Assembly: GCA_002712765.1 (NCBI GenBank)
Contig: PAUP01000038.1
Location: forward strand, 1-51,304
Source: Cytophagaceae bacterium
GTDB taxonomy: Bacteria; Bacteroidota; Bacteroidia; Flavobacteriales; Flavobacteriaceae
DNA: 51,304 nucleotides
Direction of reading: 5' to 3'
Made by a program: the position numbers and the translations under genes
Notes under the pieces: model-generated
Database searches by the model: none
What the model was told of the DNA's origin: nothing
What the model saw: only the letters and a program-made list of their open reading frames with translations
Shown here: positions 16,329-26,229 of the stretch, one piece after another
How positions within the stretch are numbered: the stretch's first letter is position 1
Layout: each line of letters starts with the position of its first letter

Positions 16329-18374
16329 ATGACTGACATTTCTTTAACTTCAAACCCATTACTGCAACCTTTTGATGAAGCCCCCTTTTCTAAGATAGAG
16401 CATCATCATTTTCAACCTGCTATTGAGGAAGCTATACGCCTTGGTCGCAAGGAAATAGACAACATTACAAATCAAACAGCTGCTCCAACTTTTGATAATA
16501 CTATTGCAGCTTTAGATTATGCAGCTGCCCAGTTAGATCGTGTATCCAGTATCTTTTTTAATCTCAATAGTGCAGAGACCAATGAGGAGATTCAAGAGAT
16601 AGCACAACGCGTATCACCACTGCTCACCGAGTTTGGTAATGACATCACATTAAATGAAGCATTGTTTGCACGTATTAAAAAGATATACGCTCAAAAAGAC
16701 GCTTTGGATCTTTCGGAAGAACAAAAAACCTTACTCGAAAAAAAGTATAAGAGTTTTTCTAGAAACGGTGCCAATCTAAGTGAGGACAAGAAAAATCGTT
16801 TGCGTCAAATAGATACCCAATTGGCCAAGTTATCGCTACAATTTGGAGAAAATGTACTGGCCGATACCAACGCCTTTGAACTACATCTCACTCAAGAAGA
16901 CCAACTCGCGGGGCTACCCGACAGTGCCAAAGAAGCCGCTGCTGCTTTGGCCAAGAGCCAAGACAAAGAGGGCTGGCTGATCACTTTGGATTATCCGAGT
17001 TATATTCCATTTATGAAATATGCCCAGCGCAGAGATTTGCGCAAAAAACTCTCTCTAGCCTTTGGCAGTAGAGCCTTTCACGACGATGATAATGACAATC
17101 AAAACAACGTATTAGAAATTGCTAACCTTCGTCATGAGCGGGCGCAATTATTGGGCTACAAATCCCATGCTCACTTTGTACTCGAACAACGCATGGCCAA
17201 GACTCCAGAAAAAGTCACCTCTTTCTTAGAGAATTTACTCGATAAAGCCAAACCAGCTGCGCAGCGAGAATTTGCCGAATTATCCAATTTTGCGCAAGTC
17301 GAAGATGGGATAGATACTTTACAAAAATGGGATGGCGCCTTTTATGCCGAAAAATTAAAAAAGCAATTATTTGATCTCGATGACGAGGCCTTAAAACCCT
17401 ATTTCAAACTAGAGAACGTGATTGCTGGTGTCTTTACCGTAGCCGAAAAATTATTTGGCCTACAGTTTAAAGCGGTAGATGATGTCGAGGTATATCACCA
17501 AGATGTAAAAACGTATCGTGTTTATGATCAGGATGAGCGGTATATCGCTTTGTTTTATGCCGACTTTCACCCGCGTAAAGGCAAGCGAGGCGGGGCGTGG
17601 ATGACGTCTTTTAAGGGACAAATGATTAAAGATGGTGTCAATCATAGACCGCATATCTCAAATGTGTGCAACTTTACGCCTTCTACACCTACAAAACCTT
17701 CTTTGTTAACCTTTAACGAGGTAACTACGCTTTTTCATGAATTTGGACATGGATTGCATGGCATGCTCGCCAATACCACCTATCCAAGTTTGTCTGGCAC
17801 CTCGGTATTTTGGGATTTTGTTGAACTGCCCTCACAGGTGCTCGAAAATTGGTGTTATCAACAAGAAGCCTTAGAACTTTTTGCACATCACTACGACACT
17901 GGTGAGGTTATCCCGATGGAGCTCATCCAAAAGATCAAAGCCTCGGCTACCTTTCACGAAGGTATGCAAACAATGCGGCAACTCAGTTTTGGTATGTTAG
18001 ATATGGCTTGGCACGGTAGCGATCCTAGTACAATTACCAACGTCAAGGCTTTTGAAACAGCCGCTTTTGCTCCAACCCGATTGTACCCAGAAACCCCAGA
18101 AACCTGTATGAGTACTTCTTTTAGTCATATTTTTCAAGGAGGGTATGCTGCCGGATATTACAGTTATAAGTGGGCCGAAGTACTGGATGCCGATGCCTTT
18201 GAATTTTTTAGTGAGCAAGGCATTTTTAATAGTGCTATTGGATCATCATTCCGGGAGCACGTCTTGTCAAAAGGAGGCACCGAAGACCCAATGCTTCTCT
18301 ATAAGCGCTTTAGAGGGCAAGAGCCACAAGCCGATGCCTTATTGCGAAGAGCAGGTCTTATAGAAAAGAAATAA
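16329..18374 (+). CDS. M3-family oligopeptidase (Dcp/OpdA type)
   Basis: 681 residues, no signal peptide. The catalytic HEFGH is at 470-474, with E499 as third zinc ligand, the spacing expected for thimet-type M3 peptidases. It matches the length of bacterial peptidyl-dipeptidase Dcp and oligopeptidase A; I cannot separate them by eye. It degrades short peptides in the cytoplasm. Upstream is a 220-bp AT-rich region with no promoter I can name. Its end converges with the glycosyltransferase gene, 5 bases apart. Confidence 0.92.
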   Translation: MTDISLTSNPLLQPFDEAPFSKIEHHHFQPAIEEAIRLGRKEIDNITNQTAAPTFDNTIAALDYAAAQLDRVSSIFFNLNSAETNEEIQEIAQRVSPLLTEFGNDITLNEALFARIKKIYAQKDALDLSEEQKTLLEKKYKSFSRNGANLSEDKKNRLRQIDTQLAKLSLQFGENVLADTNAFELHLTQEDQLAGLPDSAKEAAAALAKSQDKEGWLITLDYPSYIPFMKYAQRRDLRKKLSLAFGSRAFHDDDNDNQNNVLEIANLRHERAQLLGYKSHAHFVLEQRMAKTPEKVTSFLENLLDKAKPAAQREFAELSNFAQVEDGIDTLQKWDGAFYAEKLKKQLFDLDDEALKPYFKLENVIAGVFTVAEKLFGLQFKAVDDVEVYHQDVKTYRVYDQDERYIALFYADFHPRKGKRGGAWMTSFKGQMIKDGVNHRPHISNVCNFTPSTPTKPSLLTFNEVTTLFHEFGHGLHGMLANTTYPSLSGTSVFWDFVELPSQVLENWCYQQEALELFAHHYDTGEVIPMELIQKIKASATFHEGMQTMRQLSFGMLDMAWHGSDPSTITNVKAFETAAFAPTRLYPETPETCMSTSFSHIFQGGYAAGYYSYKWAEVLDADAFEFFSEQGIFNSAIGSSFREHVLSKGGTEDPMLLYKRFRGQEPQADALLRRAGLIEKK

Positions 18375-18410
18375 GTGGCTTATTGTTTGTTTTTTAAGGC
18401 AATCCACTTA
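18372..18410. terminator. Possible hairpin between convergent genes
   Basis: TAAGTGG (18372-18378) and CCACTTA (18404-18410), with inner ATTG/CAAT, enclose a T-rich loop across the ends of the M3 peptidase and glycosyltransferase genes. A bidirectional terminator is plausible but the stem is bulged. Confidence 0.3.
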
Positions 18411-19597
18411 GACATGTATTTGCTGGCTCTCAGCTGGTGAAAATGCAACATTTGCCCTGTAAAATTGGCCTGGCGGTGTGCTGACAGTCGTGCTTGTATT
18501 TGCAGCATTTTATCGATTAAGGCTGGAGCATGTCTTTGTTTTTGAAAACGTGTATTGACAATTTCTACACCTTGTCTTTGTGCCTCGAGCCATAATTGAG
18601 GGCTGGTGTATAATGCTATGGCCGCTTTCGCGAAAGCTAAAGGCTCATCTTCTACCCTACCACACCAGCGGGTCGTATCATACATGCCCTCGGCACCTAT
18701 ACTCGTGGTGACTGAAGGTGTCCCGCATTGCATGGCATCGATCAGTTTACCTTTTAAACCTGCACCAAAACGCAGTGGCGCTAATAATACTTTGGCATGT
18801 TGTATGACTTTGTGAGCATCAGGTGCCCTCCCTTTGATCAAAAAACCTTGCGCCTCATTGTGTAATTGGAAGACCTTATCTGAAGGATAGGCTCCGTAAA
18901 TTTCTACACTAGCCTTGGGTAAAGCCTTTCGGATAATGGGCCAAATCGCTTTTTTTAGATAAAGGGTAGCATCCCAGTTAGGCGGATGTAAAAAATTACC
19001 AATACTAATAAAATGCGCTCTATCTTCAAATGAAATCAACGGGGAAGCTGGGGAAGAAACTAAAAAAGGAACATAATGTAACAAGGCCAAAGGGACTTGA
19101 AATTGATGTTGTAAGAGTTCGATCTCATACTCAGAAATCATCAAGGTGAGATCACACCTATAGATGCTCGCTATTTCTCTTTTGGCCACATCGCTAAAAA
19201 GATCTTGAGTAGTACAGTTTCTGTCTTGGGTAACTGCCGTGGCTCTAGCCTTGCGCAGACAGTGCAAATCTTCGGTGTCCAAAACTCTCATAGCATTAGG
19301 GCAGCGATCATATACCCGCCATCCGTATTGCTCTTCGGTGATGTAGCGATCAAAAAGCACTATATCTGGTTGTAAGTCCTGGACAAAAACATCAAAGCTA
19401 TCGTCGTTGAGTTGTATGGCTTGCAGCTTGATCCCGAGCGTGCCTAGATCAAAGGCATGTTCACTGGGCTTTGCGGCCGTAGCAAAAGTAAGTTCCCACC
19501 CCGCCTTATCAAAAGCTTCTAAGAGTTGCAACATCCTACTTCCTGCAGCTGTTGATCGAGGTTCTACCCATGTACTACCAATGATGATCAACTTCAT
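18380..19597 (-). CDS. GT4-type glycosyltransferase
   Basis: 405 residues with a GT-B layout: an N-terminal Rossmann-like half beginning KLIIIGSTWVEPRSTAAGSR, and a C-terminal half with KVLLAPLRFGAGLKGKLIDA and a TPSVTTSIGAEGM segment, the usual nucleotide-sugar binding region of GT4 enzymes. It probably adds a sugar to a cell-surface glycan; the substrate is unknown and no other glycan genes are nearby. An iterated palindrome (18624-18637) encodes A-F-A-K-A. The start codon gives a normal N-terminus. Confidence 0.82.
   Translation of the reverse strand: MKLIIIGSTWVEPRSTAAGSRMLQLLEAFDKAGWELTFATAAKPSEHAFDLGTLGIKLQAIQLNDDSFDVFVQDLQPDIVLFDRYITEEQYGWRVYDRCPNAMRVLDTEDLHCLRKARATAVTQDRNCTTQDLFSDVAKREIASIYRCDLTLMISEYEIELLQHQFQVPLALLHYVPFLVSSPASPLISFEDRAHFISIGNFLHPPNWDATLYLKKAIWPIIRKALPKASVEIYGAYPSDKVFQLHNEAQGFLIKGRAPDAHKVIQHAKVLLAPLRFGAGLKGKLIDAMQCGTPSVTTSIGAEGMYDTTRWCGRVEDEPLAFAKAAIALYTSPQLWLEAQRQGVEIVNTRFQKQRHAPALIDKMLQIQARLSAHRQANFTGQMLHFHQLRASKYMSKWIALKNKQ
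18624..18637. repeat. Iterated palindrome GCTTTCGCGAAAGC, copy 5 (in glycosyltransferase gene)
   Basis: Exact copy inside the glycosyltransferase gene, read on the minus strand as A-F-A-K-A, the same frame as copies 3 and 10. Confidence 0.9.
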
Positions 19598-19618
19598 AAA
19601 AAACGTATCTATTTAGGC

Positions 19619-20302
19619 TTAAATCGAAATATAGTAAGTCACATTAAACCAGCTAATACTTTCTAATTGACCTTCTAGAAAAGTATCAAACCGATTGTCA
19701 AATCCTACTTCAATTTTGTTTTTATTGGCAAAATTATAACCCAAAAATACCAAAATTCGGATTTCGAGATCACGAGTATCTCCTTGAATTTCATAAAGAT
19801 ATTCGTTGTTGGCTTTGAGATAAAATTCCTGAGGGTCTAGTGTGAGCCCACTCAAAGGAAATTCTGAAGAGAGGCGGTATCTAAAACGCCAACTCACCGC
19901 TGCATCAGGGATAAAGGTCTGATCGGTCACAAAGCGATGCCCCAATCTAAAACTATTTAAATTTTGGACCATGGCAAATTGTTGTATGCTTCTTGTTATC
20001 CATTGACGATCTCGCCTTCTAAGTAAAAATCCTCCAGATAATCTACTATTTACACCCATCCTTCGCGTTACTACTGGAGCGAGGTCTACCAATTCCTGTT
20101 CAAACATGAACTGGTCTTGAGTATACAAGAGTTGACGTGTTTCTAGTTTGACATTGAGCTTGTAATTGTCATTGAGCTTTTTGTTGAGATTTACCACTGG
20201 CATCAATCCAAACTCGTGCCCGTTTTGAGCCTGTAAAGCCCAACACACCAAGCTTAAACCTATCCACAAACAAGCTGATTTAATATTCAAGATGATCGGC
20301 AT
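19619..20302 (-). CDS. DUF2490 outer-membrane protein
   Basis: 227 residues from the ATG at 20302, which starts a good signal peptide (CLWIGLSLVCWALQAQ); the longer open frame to 20407 runs inside the upstream gene. The mature part is alternating polar/hydrophobic beta strands (LETRQLLYTQDQ, FRLGHRF, WRFRYRLSSEF) ending in an aromatic strand, as in DUF2490 barrels. It overlaps the preceding gene by 23 bases. Function unknown; probably a small outer-membrane barrel. Confidence 0.75.
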   Translation of the reverse strand: MPIILNIKSACLWIGLSLVCWALQAQNGHEFGLMPVVNLNKKLNDNYKLNVKLETRQLLYTQDQFMFEQELVDLAPVVTRRMGVNSRLSGGFLLRRRDRQWITRSIQQFAMVQNLNSFRLGHRFVTDQTFIPDAAVSWRFRYRLSSEFPLSGLTLDPQEFYLKANNEYLYEIQGDTRDLEIRILVFLGYNFANKNKIEVGFDNRFDTFLEGQLESISWFNVTYYISI

Positions 20303-20864
20303 TTTTTTGAATGATAACTGCTTTAGAAAGTAGTCTTCCACTTTGGTCAAATAAAAATTCGACTTCTCTCGAGGTTTTGTCTGACTTGACCTTTGCAACA
20401 ATTTCAAATCGCGTGACTACTCTAGGCATCGCTGTAATTCCAGATTGTTGTAGAAAAGCTAATACTATCTCTGGCTTGCCGCTATATTGGATTTGAGTCT
20501 TACAGATCCTATGTCGTTTGTACTGCGCTTCAAAAAACAGGTCTAAGGCGGTTTTAAGTGTATCGGGCAGGCTGCGATAGGACCGTTCGATCTCGACATC
20601 TTCTAGTAGACCACTGTTGTTAAACTCGACACTATAACGACGCTTGTTTCGTTTGAATTTGGCCTCAATAGTACTGCGCTCTAAACCCTGCTCCTTATAC
20701 CATTTGACCTTACGCTCCTGAGCTAAATCATCAACAAAACGCAGCGCAGGCACAGGCACTGCCTCTTTTGACATACGATACTCTTTTTCCAATTTGGTCT
20801 GAGCGACCAATGGTAGGCTAGCGACAAACCAAATGATCAGACTATATCTCCATGTAGACATCAT
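20280..20864 (-). CDS. Secreted protein of unknown function
   Basis: 194 residues with a signal peptide ending near LPLVAQ (about residue 21). The rest is rich in Lys/Arg and Glu, with a possible duplicated beta unit (YSVEFNNSGLLEDVEIERS and VEFLFDQSGRLLSKAVI), which recalls PepSY-like folds. I do not recognise a named family. It lies directly upstream of, and overlaps, the DUF2490 gene, so the two are likely to act together in the envelope. Confidence 0.65.
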   Translation of the reverse strand: MMSTWRYSLIIWFVASLPLVAQTKLEKEYRMSKEAVPVPALRFVDDLAQERKVKWYKEQGLERSTIEAKFKRNKRRYSVEFNNSGLLEDVEIERSYRSLPDTLKTALDLFFEAQYKRHRICKTQIQYSGKPEIVLAFLQQSGITAMPRVVTRFEIVAKVKSDKTSREVEFLFDQSGRLLSKAVIIQKNADHLEY

Positions 20865-20922
20865 AAGTGGATAAGGTTATATTTTGAGATGAGTTACAAA
20901 GATACAGTAGCGCGTCTTAGTG

Positions 20923-22119
20923 TCACCAGCGATTCCAATGACAATTTTTATAGGAGGCTTTATGAGTGTGTACTTCTCTGTGGCGTATTAACAAATGAGT
21001 CTCCCCCATCTCCTTTGATCTAAACCCCAACAAATGTAAAACTGGTCTACGTAAAAATCGGGCAATTCGTTTATCTACTAATAATGCATTAGCACTATCT
21101 TTTGAGCGTTTTACACCGGGGAGATACTTTAGTAATTGCTCAAGTTTTAGCTTTCGCGAAAGCGTAGACAGCTTCAAAAAAAAAGGCGCCACGGGTCGTA
21201 TCAGAAAAAATCCATCGGCGCCTTGATCCTGATACAAGGGCATGAATAATTGGGTATTTGTGGTTGCGTGTAATGGTCTACCGTTTAACTGGGCCAAATG
21301 TGTTCCCTTTTCTACCGTTTGAAAGTTCATAAACCCAGGATTCATCTTGAATTGATCTGAGGACGCAATGGCCTGGCGATGAAATATTTCGAAAATCTGT
21401 TGTTGATCATTGAGCCTGTCATGATAGGTCTTAAAATCGATATGATGTTTGGAAATAGCGCCTGCATAGACCATTGACAAATAGATAAAGGCCATGTGAT
21501 TATCTACCGCGCCACCGTCTTGATGCTGCCCTCCTTCAAAACCAAAGGATACATATCCCAATTGATTTAAATAGCTCAACAGCGGCCCGTCGAGATACTC
21601 TTCAACCCCTAAAATCATGGGGATAGGATATTGCTGGGTAAAGCGTCTATTGATCAAACTATCATTTACCGTCATAAAGGGTTTAGTGGGGCCTGAAGTA
21701 GTATGCAGATCAAAGAAATAGACTGGGCCTTTTTCCTTTTTTAAAATTTTACGAAGTTCTCGATATAAAGCGAGCTGTTGTTTTTCATCTTGTGTATGGG
21801 GTATAAAGTCTCCCTTGTCTATGGCATCAATGCGCTGTTGATCCCAAATGCGATTTAAATCTTGCTTTTCATATCTCCTGCCTCGTTCTAAAGCCCACAA
21901 GTGACCTGCCACCCCATATACCGAACCAAATACGGTCGCCTTTGAATTTTCTAAGGCGCCAAAAACGTTGTAAAGCGCCTTAACTCCTGCGGGCTCGTTA
22001 CCATGAATTCCAGCAATAAAAATCAAACAGGGGCCTGAAAATTCCCCTTGTATCTGACCAATAATCCTAGAAAGTGGCATGACTGGCCTCACCATTATAG
22101 AAGCTGGCTTATTGGTCAA
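20923..22119 (-). CDS. Succinylglutamate desuccinylase/aspartoacylase-family zinc deacylase
   Basis: Up to 398 residues; the start may be at 22119, 22095 or 22080. The M14-type site is visible: GIHGNEPAG gives zinc ligands H39 and E42, DLNR (87-90) and DLHTTSG with H139 follow, and GFEGGQHQ supplies the probable catalytic Glu. Family members remove acyl groups from amino acids or small peptides. With the first start it overlaps the upstream ligase-CBS gene by 11 bases. The C-terminal third has no match I know. An iterated palindrome codes for L-S-R-K (21150-21163). Confidence 0.85.
   Translation of the reverse strand: MTNKPASIMVRPVMPLSRIIGQIQGEFSGPCLIFIAGIHGNEPAGVKALYNVFGALENSKATVFGSVYGVAGHLWALERGRRYEKQDLNRIWDQQRIDAIDKGDFIPHTQDEKQQLALYRELRKILKKEKGPVYFFDLHTTSGPTKPFMTVNDSLINRRFTQQYPIPMILGVEEYLDGPLLSYLNQLGYVSFGFEGGQHQDGGAVDNHMAFIYLSMVYAGAISKHHIDFKTYHDRLNDQQQIFEIFHRQAIASSDQFKMNPGFMNFQTVEKGTHLAQLNGRPLHATTNTQLFMPLYQDQGADGFFLIRPVAPFFLKLSTLSRKLKLEQLLKYLPGVKRSKDSANALLVDKRIARFLRRPVLHLLGFRSKEMGETHLLIRHREVHTHKASYKNCHWNRW
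21150..21163. repeat. Iterated palindrome GCTTTCGCGAAAGC, copy 6 (in deacylase gene)
   Basis: Exact copy in the deacylase gene, read as L-S-R-K, the third reading frame. With copies 2, 3, 5 and 10, all three frames are used. Confidence 0.9.
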
Positions 22120-23974
22120 AACGAGAAATATCTTCTATGGTTACTATCCCGACAAGTTGATTTTTCTGCATGACAGGTAAACAGCCGATCTCGAGTTTCT
22201 TCATCTTTGCTATCGCATCGCTAATGGCCAGTGAGACATCTGCGGTAATGACTGTTTTTACCATAATATCGGCTACGGTACCCAGGTTTTCACTTTGAGT
22301 TGCCTGTTTTAAATGATCTAAATGTGTCCAAGTGAGCAGACCTACCAAGTTCTCATGGTGATCAACAACGGGTAAGTGATGGATTTTTTTCCAAGCCATT
22401 ATACGCAGCGTAAATTCGGCGGTATCGTCTAGAAATGCTGTAAATAATTGTGTAGACATAATATGGCCTATCTTGGAGGCATGCTCATGAGCTAATGTGT
22501 CTAGTTTTGGGATATCCCAGCTGTGAATAGGATGATTGGTCTGTTGCTTTGTATACAATTGTTGGGTAAGTGCAATAAGCGCTTGGTCTTGTTTGAGTTG
22601 TTTTTTGTTATTTCTATACGCTTTTACCATCCATTGTGAGGCAGTGTGGGTAGCTACTCGCTTCTTTATGGTTCCTAAATAGTGATCTATAGCCGATACA
22701 GGCATATTAATTTGGGCAAGACCTTTTGCTGCGATTGGTATGAATTCTTTGAGTAACAGATCTTGTAATGTGTGATAAGAACCATTCCACCATTGTAAGG
22801 CCTCTGAACCGTATTGGGCAGCCTTCATAAAATTGGATTTGGCATGTTTGAAATCCATTTGGGTCGTCATGTCGTCAAAAGCCGTTGGTCGGCCTATCAT
22901 CAGGCCTACCCAAAAAGCAAAATTTGCCATCTGATCTGCCACTGTAGGGCCGGCCGCGATATAACGATTTTCAATACGAAGATGCGCCTTACCTCCGCCT
23001 ACGCCATAACAAGGACGATTCCAAGGGTAAATAGTACCATTGTGAAGATTGAGTGCTTCTAGTTTTGGAATGACCCCGCTACGCACTAAATCCATAGAGG
23101 AGGCTTCTATGTCTTTTGATAAAATTATTTTGTATCGCGACACCTCGTGTTTGATCAAATCTATTACGCTTCCGCTTGCCCAAGACTCTCCAAATGTAAC
23201 GCGTGCCTGCTGATCTTTTAATGCATATGAGCTATTACGGGTATCGATACTTTGTTGAAATAGTGCAACCCTAGTTTCTTGCCATAGTTCTCTTCCAAAC
23301 AAAAGTGGAGAGCCTACACTTACACCCAAAACTGGACCTGCTATAGCTTGAGACCAATTGTAACTGCTTACAAAGTCATCTGGATCAATTTGTAAATGCA
23401 TTTGAAAACTTGTAATCCAGGATTCAAACATCACACAATCATGACGTATAGACAACTCGTCAACACCGGTTAAATGCATCGAAAAATCACCACCTCGCAA
23501 GGCTTTTAATTGCTCATTAAGTGCAAAATATCTAGGCAGTTCGGTCATGTACTGCAAATCTATTTCGTGTGTAGAGATCGATGGCAATATACCTGTCAAC
23601 ACGACTTTGGTTTGATGCTTGTGCGCCACTTTGTTGACCTTAGCCAATAATTGTTGAAGTTGCTGTTCTATTTTGGCGAAAGCCTCGTGATTTAAATCAA
23701 AAGGATCTAAGTTAATCTCGAGATTATACTTGGCCAACTCTGTCGTGAAATGCGGATCGTCGACTTGTTTTAAGACCAAAGCTGCCTTATCTGAAGGACG
23801 CCAAGCGCTATTGAGCAAACAGAGTTCCTGTTCGGCACCAATACGCTGTATGCCTTTTTCGATAAGCTGATGCTCGAGCATATACTCTAAGGCAGCAATA
23901 TCGTCAAGAAGGTGTTTGATAAATTGTTGCCTTTTGGTCCGGTTAGACGTTACATGCGTATCTAAAACTCCCAT
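22109..23974 (-). CDS. GCS2-type carboxylate-amine ligase with C-terminal CBS pair
   Basis: 621 residues from the ATG at 23974 (GVLDTHVTSN); the frame continues to 24010 without support. Residues about 30-450 resemble glutamate-cysteine ligase type 2: RIGAEQELCLL, ELAKYNLEINLDP and LRIENRYIAAGP carry the usual acidic metal and nucleotide residues. Two CBS motifs at the C-terminus (AWKKIHHLPVVDHHENLVGL and MKKLEIGCLPVMQKNQLVGI) form a likely adenosine-nucleotide sensor. It probably makes an amide or peptide bond on a small carboxylate; the substrate is unknown. The gene overlaps the deacylase gene downstream. Confidence 0.82.
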   Translation of the reverse strand: MGVLDTHVTSNRTKRQQFIKHLLDDIAALEYMLEHQLIEKGIQRIGAEQELCLLNSAWRPSDKAALVLKQVDDPHFTTELAKYNLEINLDPFDLNHEAFAKIEQQLQQLLAKVNKVAHKHQTKVVLTGILPSISTHEIDLQYMTELPRYFALNEQLKALRGGDFSMHLTGVDELSIRHDCVMFESWITSFQMHLQIDPDDFVSSYNWSQAIAGPVLGVSVGSPLLFGRELWQETRVALFQQSIDTRNSSYALKDQQARVTFGESWASGSVIDLIKHEVSRYKIILSKDIEASSMDLVRSGVIPKLEALNLHNGTIYPWNRPCYGVGGGKAHLRIENRYIAAGPTVADQMANFAFWVGLMIGRPTAFDDMTTQMDFKHAKSNFMKAAQYGSEALQWWNGSYHTLQDLLLKEFIPIAAKGLAQINMPVSAIDHYLGTIKKRVATHTASQWMVKAYRNNKKQLKQDQALIALTQQLYTKQQTNHPIHSWDIPKLDTLAHEHASKIGHIMSTQLFTAFLDDTAEFTLRIMAWKKIHHLPVVDHHENLVGLLTWTHLDHLKQATQSENLGTVADIMVKTVITADVSLAISDAIAKMKKLEIGCLPVMQKNQLVGIVTIEDISRFDQ

Positions 23975-24106
23975 AATATGCCTGTTTTGACTCAGGTAAC
24001 ATCCTAGCAATGGAAAGCGTGAGATTCTTTATCTCTACTTTATTGCTATGGCTGTCTTTACCCCTAAGTATTAGTGCATATTACTGTAAAACACATGAGC
24101 TGCCAA

Positions 24107-24118
24107 TGACATATGTCA
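24107..24118. promoter_or_regulatory. Perfect palindrome TGACATATGTCA upstream of the ligase-CBS gene
   Basis: A 12-bp palindrome 133 bases before the ligase ATG, followed at 24170-24185 by GCATTA-GATT-TAATGC. Either could be an operator; single occurrence, so weak. Confidence 0.25.
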
Positions 24119-24213
24119 GTTTAGGCAGCAACCGAAGCCACTTTTAGGTAGAAAAAACATATGCATATCGCATTAGATTTAATGCAATTGATGAAATAGC
24201 GTGCGCAGAACTG

Positions 24214-25872
24214 CTAGTTGTCAATATCAGATCTCAGATAGGCAAAGGCTTCCGCAATATTGGCAAAAATATGCTCATCACTTACCAAGTCTGGGATGAT
24301 GTCGATAGATTTGAACATATCACAAGGCTGTTCCTGTATGTTAACCATCAACACTTTGACTCCGCGTTGTTCGAGATCAAAGATAATATCTTCAAGGGTA
24401 TACAAGCCAGACTGATCAATGAGTGGCACTTGGTCCATGCGTATAATTAAAGCCTCAATATCAGGATCGAGCGTCGACATTTGATTTTTTAAATGCGTGG
24501 TATACCCAAAAAACAAAGGACCCTTTAAATGTTTGATCAAGACCTTGTCCTTATAAGCGTCATAAAAAGCAAGTTCGTCCTGCCAGGGTTTCTCATTCTT
24601 TAAATCATCAAGCGTTTCAAGTGTAATCCCTTCTTCTCCTATGTCGCTCGCCTTTTTCATAAATAAGATACAGGCTAAGGCTACACCAATACCAACGGCC
24701 TGGATTAAACTGCCAAAAGTGGTAATTAATAAAACAATGACCAATACAACGGCATCGGCTTTAGGGACACGAAATAAATGTTTTAAACCCTTGGTATCAA
24801 TAATCTTAAAACCAATTGGAATAAGTAATCCCGCCAGTACAGACAACGGAATATAGGCTGCGAGCGATCCAAGACCCAAAAGCACGGCCAATAGAAACAG
24901 TCCGTGTATGGTTCCAGAAATTCGTGTTTTTCCTCCCGCATTAATATTGACCACAGTTCCTTTGGTTGCTCCCGCCCCAGGGATGCCTCCAAAGATAGCC
25001 GCTAGCATATTGCCTACTCCTTGACCTATAAGCTCTCTATTACTATTATGACGGGTTTTTGTCATATTATCGGCAATTACCGAAGTGAGTAACGAGTCAA
25101 TACTTCCTAAAACAGCGAGTACAGCCGCATATTCGAGTATAAGAGAATAACTCTCTGCAGGAATATTACTAAACATGGTGTCTATCTGAAGGTTAGGAAT
25201 CCCAGAAGGAATATCGCCTATAATAGGCACATCCCAACCTAAAAAGTAACCTGCCAAGGCAGCAACTATTAAAGCAACCAAAGCACTTGGTATGGCCTTA
25301 GTGATATAGGGAAAGACATAATAAATCACTACAGTCAACCCTCCTAAAGCAAGGGCGTAAATATTAAAGTCGGTAAAAGCTCGGGGCAAATCTTGTAGTA
25401 CTGCAAAGGTATTCTTGGCCGATGAAAGCCCTACAAAAGGAAATAATTGTAAGATGATGATAATAAGACCCACACCGCTCATGAATCCTGAAACTACGGG
25501 GTACGGAAAATACTTTACATAGCCCGCTATATTGAGCAGGCCAAATATAATTTGAAGCGCACCACCTAAAAGAAAACTGAGCAAGATGATCCCCAAGGCA
25601 GACTCAAGACTACCCGTAATTTGGATCGCGGCCGTGACCAGCGCCGCAGAAACTACTGTCATGGGTCCAGTAGGTCCGCTGGCCTGAGTTGGAGTACCAC
25701 CAAAAATAGCCGCAAAAATACCCACCATGATCGCACCGTACAGCCCTGCTGTAGCACCTAATCCTGATTGTACTCCAAAGGCTAGTGCTAATGGCAGTGC
25801 GACCACTCCGGCTACTATACCCCCAGTGAGATCTCCCTTTATATTACTAAAGTCGATAATTTTTGAGCTCAT
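24214..25872 (-). CDS. SulP-family anion transporter with STAS domain
   Basis: 552 residues with about ten hydrophobic helices and the SulP signature near the N-terminus (GIVAGVVALPLALAFGVQSG, and GPTGPMTVV). Residues about 430-545 form a STAS domain (IIRMDQVPLIDQSGLYTLEDI). Family members carry sulfate, bicarbonate or other anions across the inner membrane; the ion cannot be told here. No carbonic anhydrase is adjacent. The gene is alone, with 240 bp before the next start and 357 bp upstream. Confidence 0.93.
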   Translation of the reverse strand: MSSKIIDFSNIKGDLTGGIVAGVVALPLALAFGVQSGLGATAGLYGAIMVGIFAAIFGGTPTQASGPTGPMTVVSAALVTAAIQITGSLESALGIILLSFLLGGALQIIFGLLNIAGYVKYFPYPVVSGFMSGVGLIIIILQLFPFVGLSSAKNTFAVLQDLPRAFTDFNIYALALGGLTVVIYYVFPYITKAIPSALVALIVAALAGYFLGWDVPIIGDIPSGIPNLQIDTMFSNIPAESYSLILEYAAVLAVLGSIDSLLTSVIADNMTKTRHNSNRELIGQGVGNMLAAIFGGIPGAGATKGTVVNINAGGKTRISGTIHGLFLLAVLLGLGSLAAYIPLSVLAGLLIPIGFKIIDTKGLKHLFRVPKADAVVLVIVLLITTFGSLIQAVGIGVALACILFMKKASDIGEEGITLETLDDLKNEKPWQDELAFYDAYKDKVLIKHLKGPLFFGYTTHLKNQMSTLDPDIEALIIRMDQVPLIDQSGLYTLEDIIFDLEQRGVKVLMVNIQEQPCDMFKSIDIIPDLVSDEHIFANIAEAFAYLRSDIDN

Positions 25873-26229
25873 AAATTGATGTTGTTTTGGTTTGGTTGTG
25901 CGTTGTATATACGCTTCTTAAACTTCTAAGGTATTAAATTAATAAATGCTTTAATAGTTCAAGAACTGTATAAACAGAAACTTTATACCAAATAAGCATT
26001 TACCCAAAAAAGGTGTGCCTGCTAATCCTATATAAAATTGACAGGTTATACTGGTTTGCGCAACCACAAAACACATCACCACAGATTGAGCTTATAAGCC
26101 CATCACCTCATCCATATACACTAACAAAGATTGATAGATGGTAGACTACACACAGCCGATCTGACTCGAGAATACGATCCAAATAAAAATGTGTGTAACG
26201 CTGTTATGACACCCAAGTCTTGCGCTTAT
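25873..26229. other. 357-bp gap with no gene found
   Basis: AT-rich sequence upstream of the SulP gene. I found no TAnnTTTG box, RNA gene, convincing hairpin or coding relic. Confidence 0.5.

Noticed and set aside
23672-23685. GGCGAAAGCC near-palindrome in the ligase-CBS gene
   Set aside because: Lacks the TTTCGCGAAA core; not counted as a copy.
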